Assembly: GCA_009908925.1 (NCBI GenBank)
Contig: JAAAOH010000173.1
Coordinates: 1 to 12,744 of the forward strand
Length of the DNA stretch: 12,744 bases
Direction: 5' to 3'
From: Spirochaetota bacterium
GTDB taxonomy: Bacteria > Spirochaetota > Spirochaetia > DSM-27196 > PWMO01
A program made the position numbers and the translations under genes. Shown one piece after another: positions 11,277 through 12,744 of the stretch; positions within the stretch are counted from its first letter, which is position 1, and every line of letters starts with the position of its first letter. Below the pieces are notes generated by a model. That model did not search any database, was not told where the DNA came from, and saw nothing but the letters and a program-made list of their open reading frames with translations.

Positions 11277-12744
11277 TCACAATGCCTGTGTGGCCAGACA
11301 GACCGAACTCGAGCTGACCGTCCTCGCCTTCGTGCCTCCCGGCACCCCGTCTTCCGAGGTAGCTTCCCTCGCGCAGCTCCTCGACGCGAGCCCCCGGTTT
11401 CGAAGCACCCCCGTCACCTGGAGCCTTCCAGCTCTCACTGCCCTCGAGAATCCATCAATCGCGGCGGCCGTCCGCTCGCGTATGGACTCCGCCGGGGACC
11501 GGGTGGCGACCGCGGGCTACGCCGGCGTAGCGCACTCGCTTCTCCTCGCCGCCGAGCTCGAGCCGGAGTGCGCGCTCGGTCTCTCCAACCCGCGGAAGAG
11601 CGGCATCCTCGACGTCTTTCCCGGCGCGGCTCCGATTCTTCTCGCACCCTTTCCCGATCCCCGACGGCCGGAGGCGGCGTCGGTGTACGCGCGACACTTC
11701 GACGCCTTCGCTCGTGGCATCGTTCCCGCAACGGGAAGGGAAGCCGCGCGCTTTCTGTTGGCTGTCGGCGGCTACACATCGTCGATTCCCGCGCTAATCT
11801 GCGGCCCGCAGATTAGTGAGGCCTCCCTGAGCTCTGACCTGCGCGTCATCGATAAGCATCGCATGCCGGGAGCCGTCGTCATTCTCCGGGCGGGGGCAGC
11901 GCAGGCGGTGGAAGTGCTCGATCTCGTCCTCGACCGGCGTGCCGGAACCGCACGGGCCCCGCACATCACTCCCTTCGATCCCGAGTGGGTTACCGACCGG
12001 GGAGTCCGGACGACGGCGACGCCGCCGGCTACCGAGACCGGTGCCTGCCGCATGCCCTGCGTGCGAACCTCCGAGGCTGTGGAAGCCCTGCGTGCCGACG
12101 CGCCCGACAAGCCGGAGCTCGTGCTCGAGCAACTCGCCGAGGAGCGCGCAGCGGCCCGGTATGAGACGCCGTGCGAGGGGAGCCCGCCTGCGGGCCGAAC
12201 AATCCATGCAAGTATGATGGGATCCGCCACGCTGGAGATGGACGGATGCGGCGTGCAGTTCTCCCGTGGCCGGCTCTCACGATTCGCGCGCACGCCCCGC
12301 GACAAGCGGACCCAGCTTCTCGCGGATGCCGTCTCCGGCTTCCTTCGAACAAACGAGCGCACCTACACGCTGACACCGGAGAACGCCTTCTCGTTCGAGG
12401 AACCCGGCATTGGCGGGCGCGGTCTCATGTCTATTCACTCCGTCGGTCGCGACGAAATCGATGCGCCGGGACGTCTGCTCGTTGACTACACCGCCATCGG
12501 GGACTTTCCGTGGCTCGTCGTCGAGCTGTGCTTCGAGTTCCCCATTGTCGGCGAGAACGCTCGGGGCGAGGAACTCGTACCGTTCGCCCTTCCGCTGCGC
12601 CTGCCGGAGCGCGCAGAGGATCAAGTTCTCGCGACACAGTATCCCGACGGCAGTGGCAGCCGGCTCGACCTGCGTGGTGTCACCGGCTCCGGATGCGCAT
12701 TCGGGAGCCTGCTGCAGGTGGGCAGTCAGTTCACTATCTCGTGG
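11245..12744 (+). CDS. Large protein of unknown activity, GH57/GH38-like barrel suspected, 3' end beyond the window
   Basis: The frame stays open from ATG 11245 to the window end (500 codons, no stop) with strong third-position GC bias from about 11290 on. The N-terminal half reads as an alpha/beta barrel: TELELTVLAFVPPGTP, RFRSTPVTWSLPALTALENP, AGDRVATAGYAGVAHSLLLAAELEPECALGLSNPRKSGILDVFPGAAPILLAPFPD. This recalls GH57/GH38 or NodB-like glycosidase barrels, where strands precede 'vTwals' and 'rvEvagGgy' elements. The C-terminal half (GIGGRGLMSIHSVGRDE, GRLLVDYTAIGDFPWLVVEL) looks like beta-sheet. I cannot point to catalytic acids. There is no signal peptide. ATG 11245 has no Shine-Dalgarno sequence; GTG 11290 is a rival that better fits codon bias. 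Divergent from groEL. Coding status is sure; function is a guess. Confidence 0.7.
   Translation, partial: MTGLIFLRYLRHNACVARQTELELTVLAFVPPGTPSSEVASLAQLLDASPRFRSTPVTWSLPALTALENPSIAAAVRSRMDSAGDRVATAGYAGVAHSLLLAAELEPECALGLSNPRKSGILDVFPGAAPILLAPFPDPRRPEAASVYARHFDAFARGIVPATGREAARFLLAVGGYTSSIPALICGPQISEASLSSDLRVIDKHRMPGAVVILRAGAAQAVEVLDLVLDRRAGTARAPHITPFDPEWVTDRGVRTTATPPATETGACRMPCVRTSEAVEALRADAPDKPELVLEQLAEERAAARYETPCEGSPPAGRTIHASMMGSATLEMDGCGVQFSRGRLSRFARTPRDKRTQLLADAVSGFLRTNERTYTLTPENAFSFEEPGIGGRGLMSIHSVGRDEIDAPGRLLVDYTAIGDFPWLVVELCFEFPIVGENARGEELVPFALPLRLPERAEDQVLATQYPDGSGSRLDLRGVTGSGCAFGSLLQVGSQFTISW
11794..11816. repeat. Perfect 11-1-11 palindrome inside the divergent ORF
   Basis: CTAATCTGCGG (11794-11804), one C, then CCGCAGATTAG (11806-11816). 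The arms are fully complementary and the repeat ends abruptly at both sides. It is translated in frame (ALICGPQISE) without breaking the ORF. There is no T-tract on either strand. Function unknown. Confidence 0.75.

Noticed and set aside
10470..11816. 448-codon plus-strand ORF running from groEL into the divergent gene
   Set aside because: Its first part is antisense to groEL and its last part is out of frame with the better-coded ORF from 11245.

Overview
The window looks like chromosomal DNA of a free-living spirochaete (class Spirochaetia) of moderately high GC. This rests on the SecD type (a long insertion between TM1 and the GLDLSGG motif), a SecF with GIDFEAG in place of the usual GIDFxGG, two short lipoprotein genes with spirochaete-style lipoboxes, and a general resemblance of the hypothetical proteins to spirochaete proteins. 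That last point is recalled, not searched. The lineage call is an inference; 16S or a database search would settle it.

Left part (1-2780). The left edge cuts a gene whose N-terminal part resembles a GT-D-fold glycosyltransferase. Its recognisable sequence stops near 505, inside what should be the conserved 'AGFLGK' region, so it looks broken or joined to unrelated DNA. Next comes a minus-strand pair of lipoprotein genes, probably one operon: a DNRLRE-like beta-sandwich protein (2008-1328), then a DUF1566-like protein (1289-726). A lone retropepsin-like aspartic protease (2335-2721, +) follows and converges on a Uma2-type PD-(D/E)XK protein (3389-2778, -).

Middle part (3481-5560). A TetR regulator and a GT1/MGT-type glycosyltransferase form a two-gene operon with a 1-nt stop/start overlap. 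In front of tetR a good palindrome overlaps a predicted sigma70 -10 element. It leaves no room for a ribosome binding site, which suggests a self-repressed, leaderless message.

Core part (5626-11098, all minus). A conserved hypothetical protein of 97 aa, yajC, secD and secF appear to form the protein-export operon, ending in a strong terminator after secF with a second terminator-like hairpin about 70 nt beyond. groEL (no adjacent groES) has its own promoter and a textbook C(UUCG)G terminator, so it is separate from the sec operon.

Right part (11245-12744). Divergent from groEL is a large ORF of 500 codons that runs off the window. It may belong to the GH57/GH38-like barrel proteins. It holds a perfect 11-1-11 bp palindrome within its coding sequence. 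The groEL/ORF intergenic region has two 13-bp direct repeats and a small inverted repeat but no CIRCE operator.

I see no CRISPR array, transposase, integrase, reverse transcriptase, tRNA or rRNA. I found no convincing new multi-gene system; the most interesting items are regulatory sequence structures and a few poorly described proteins.
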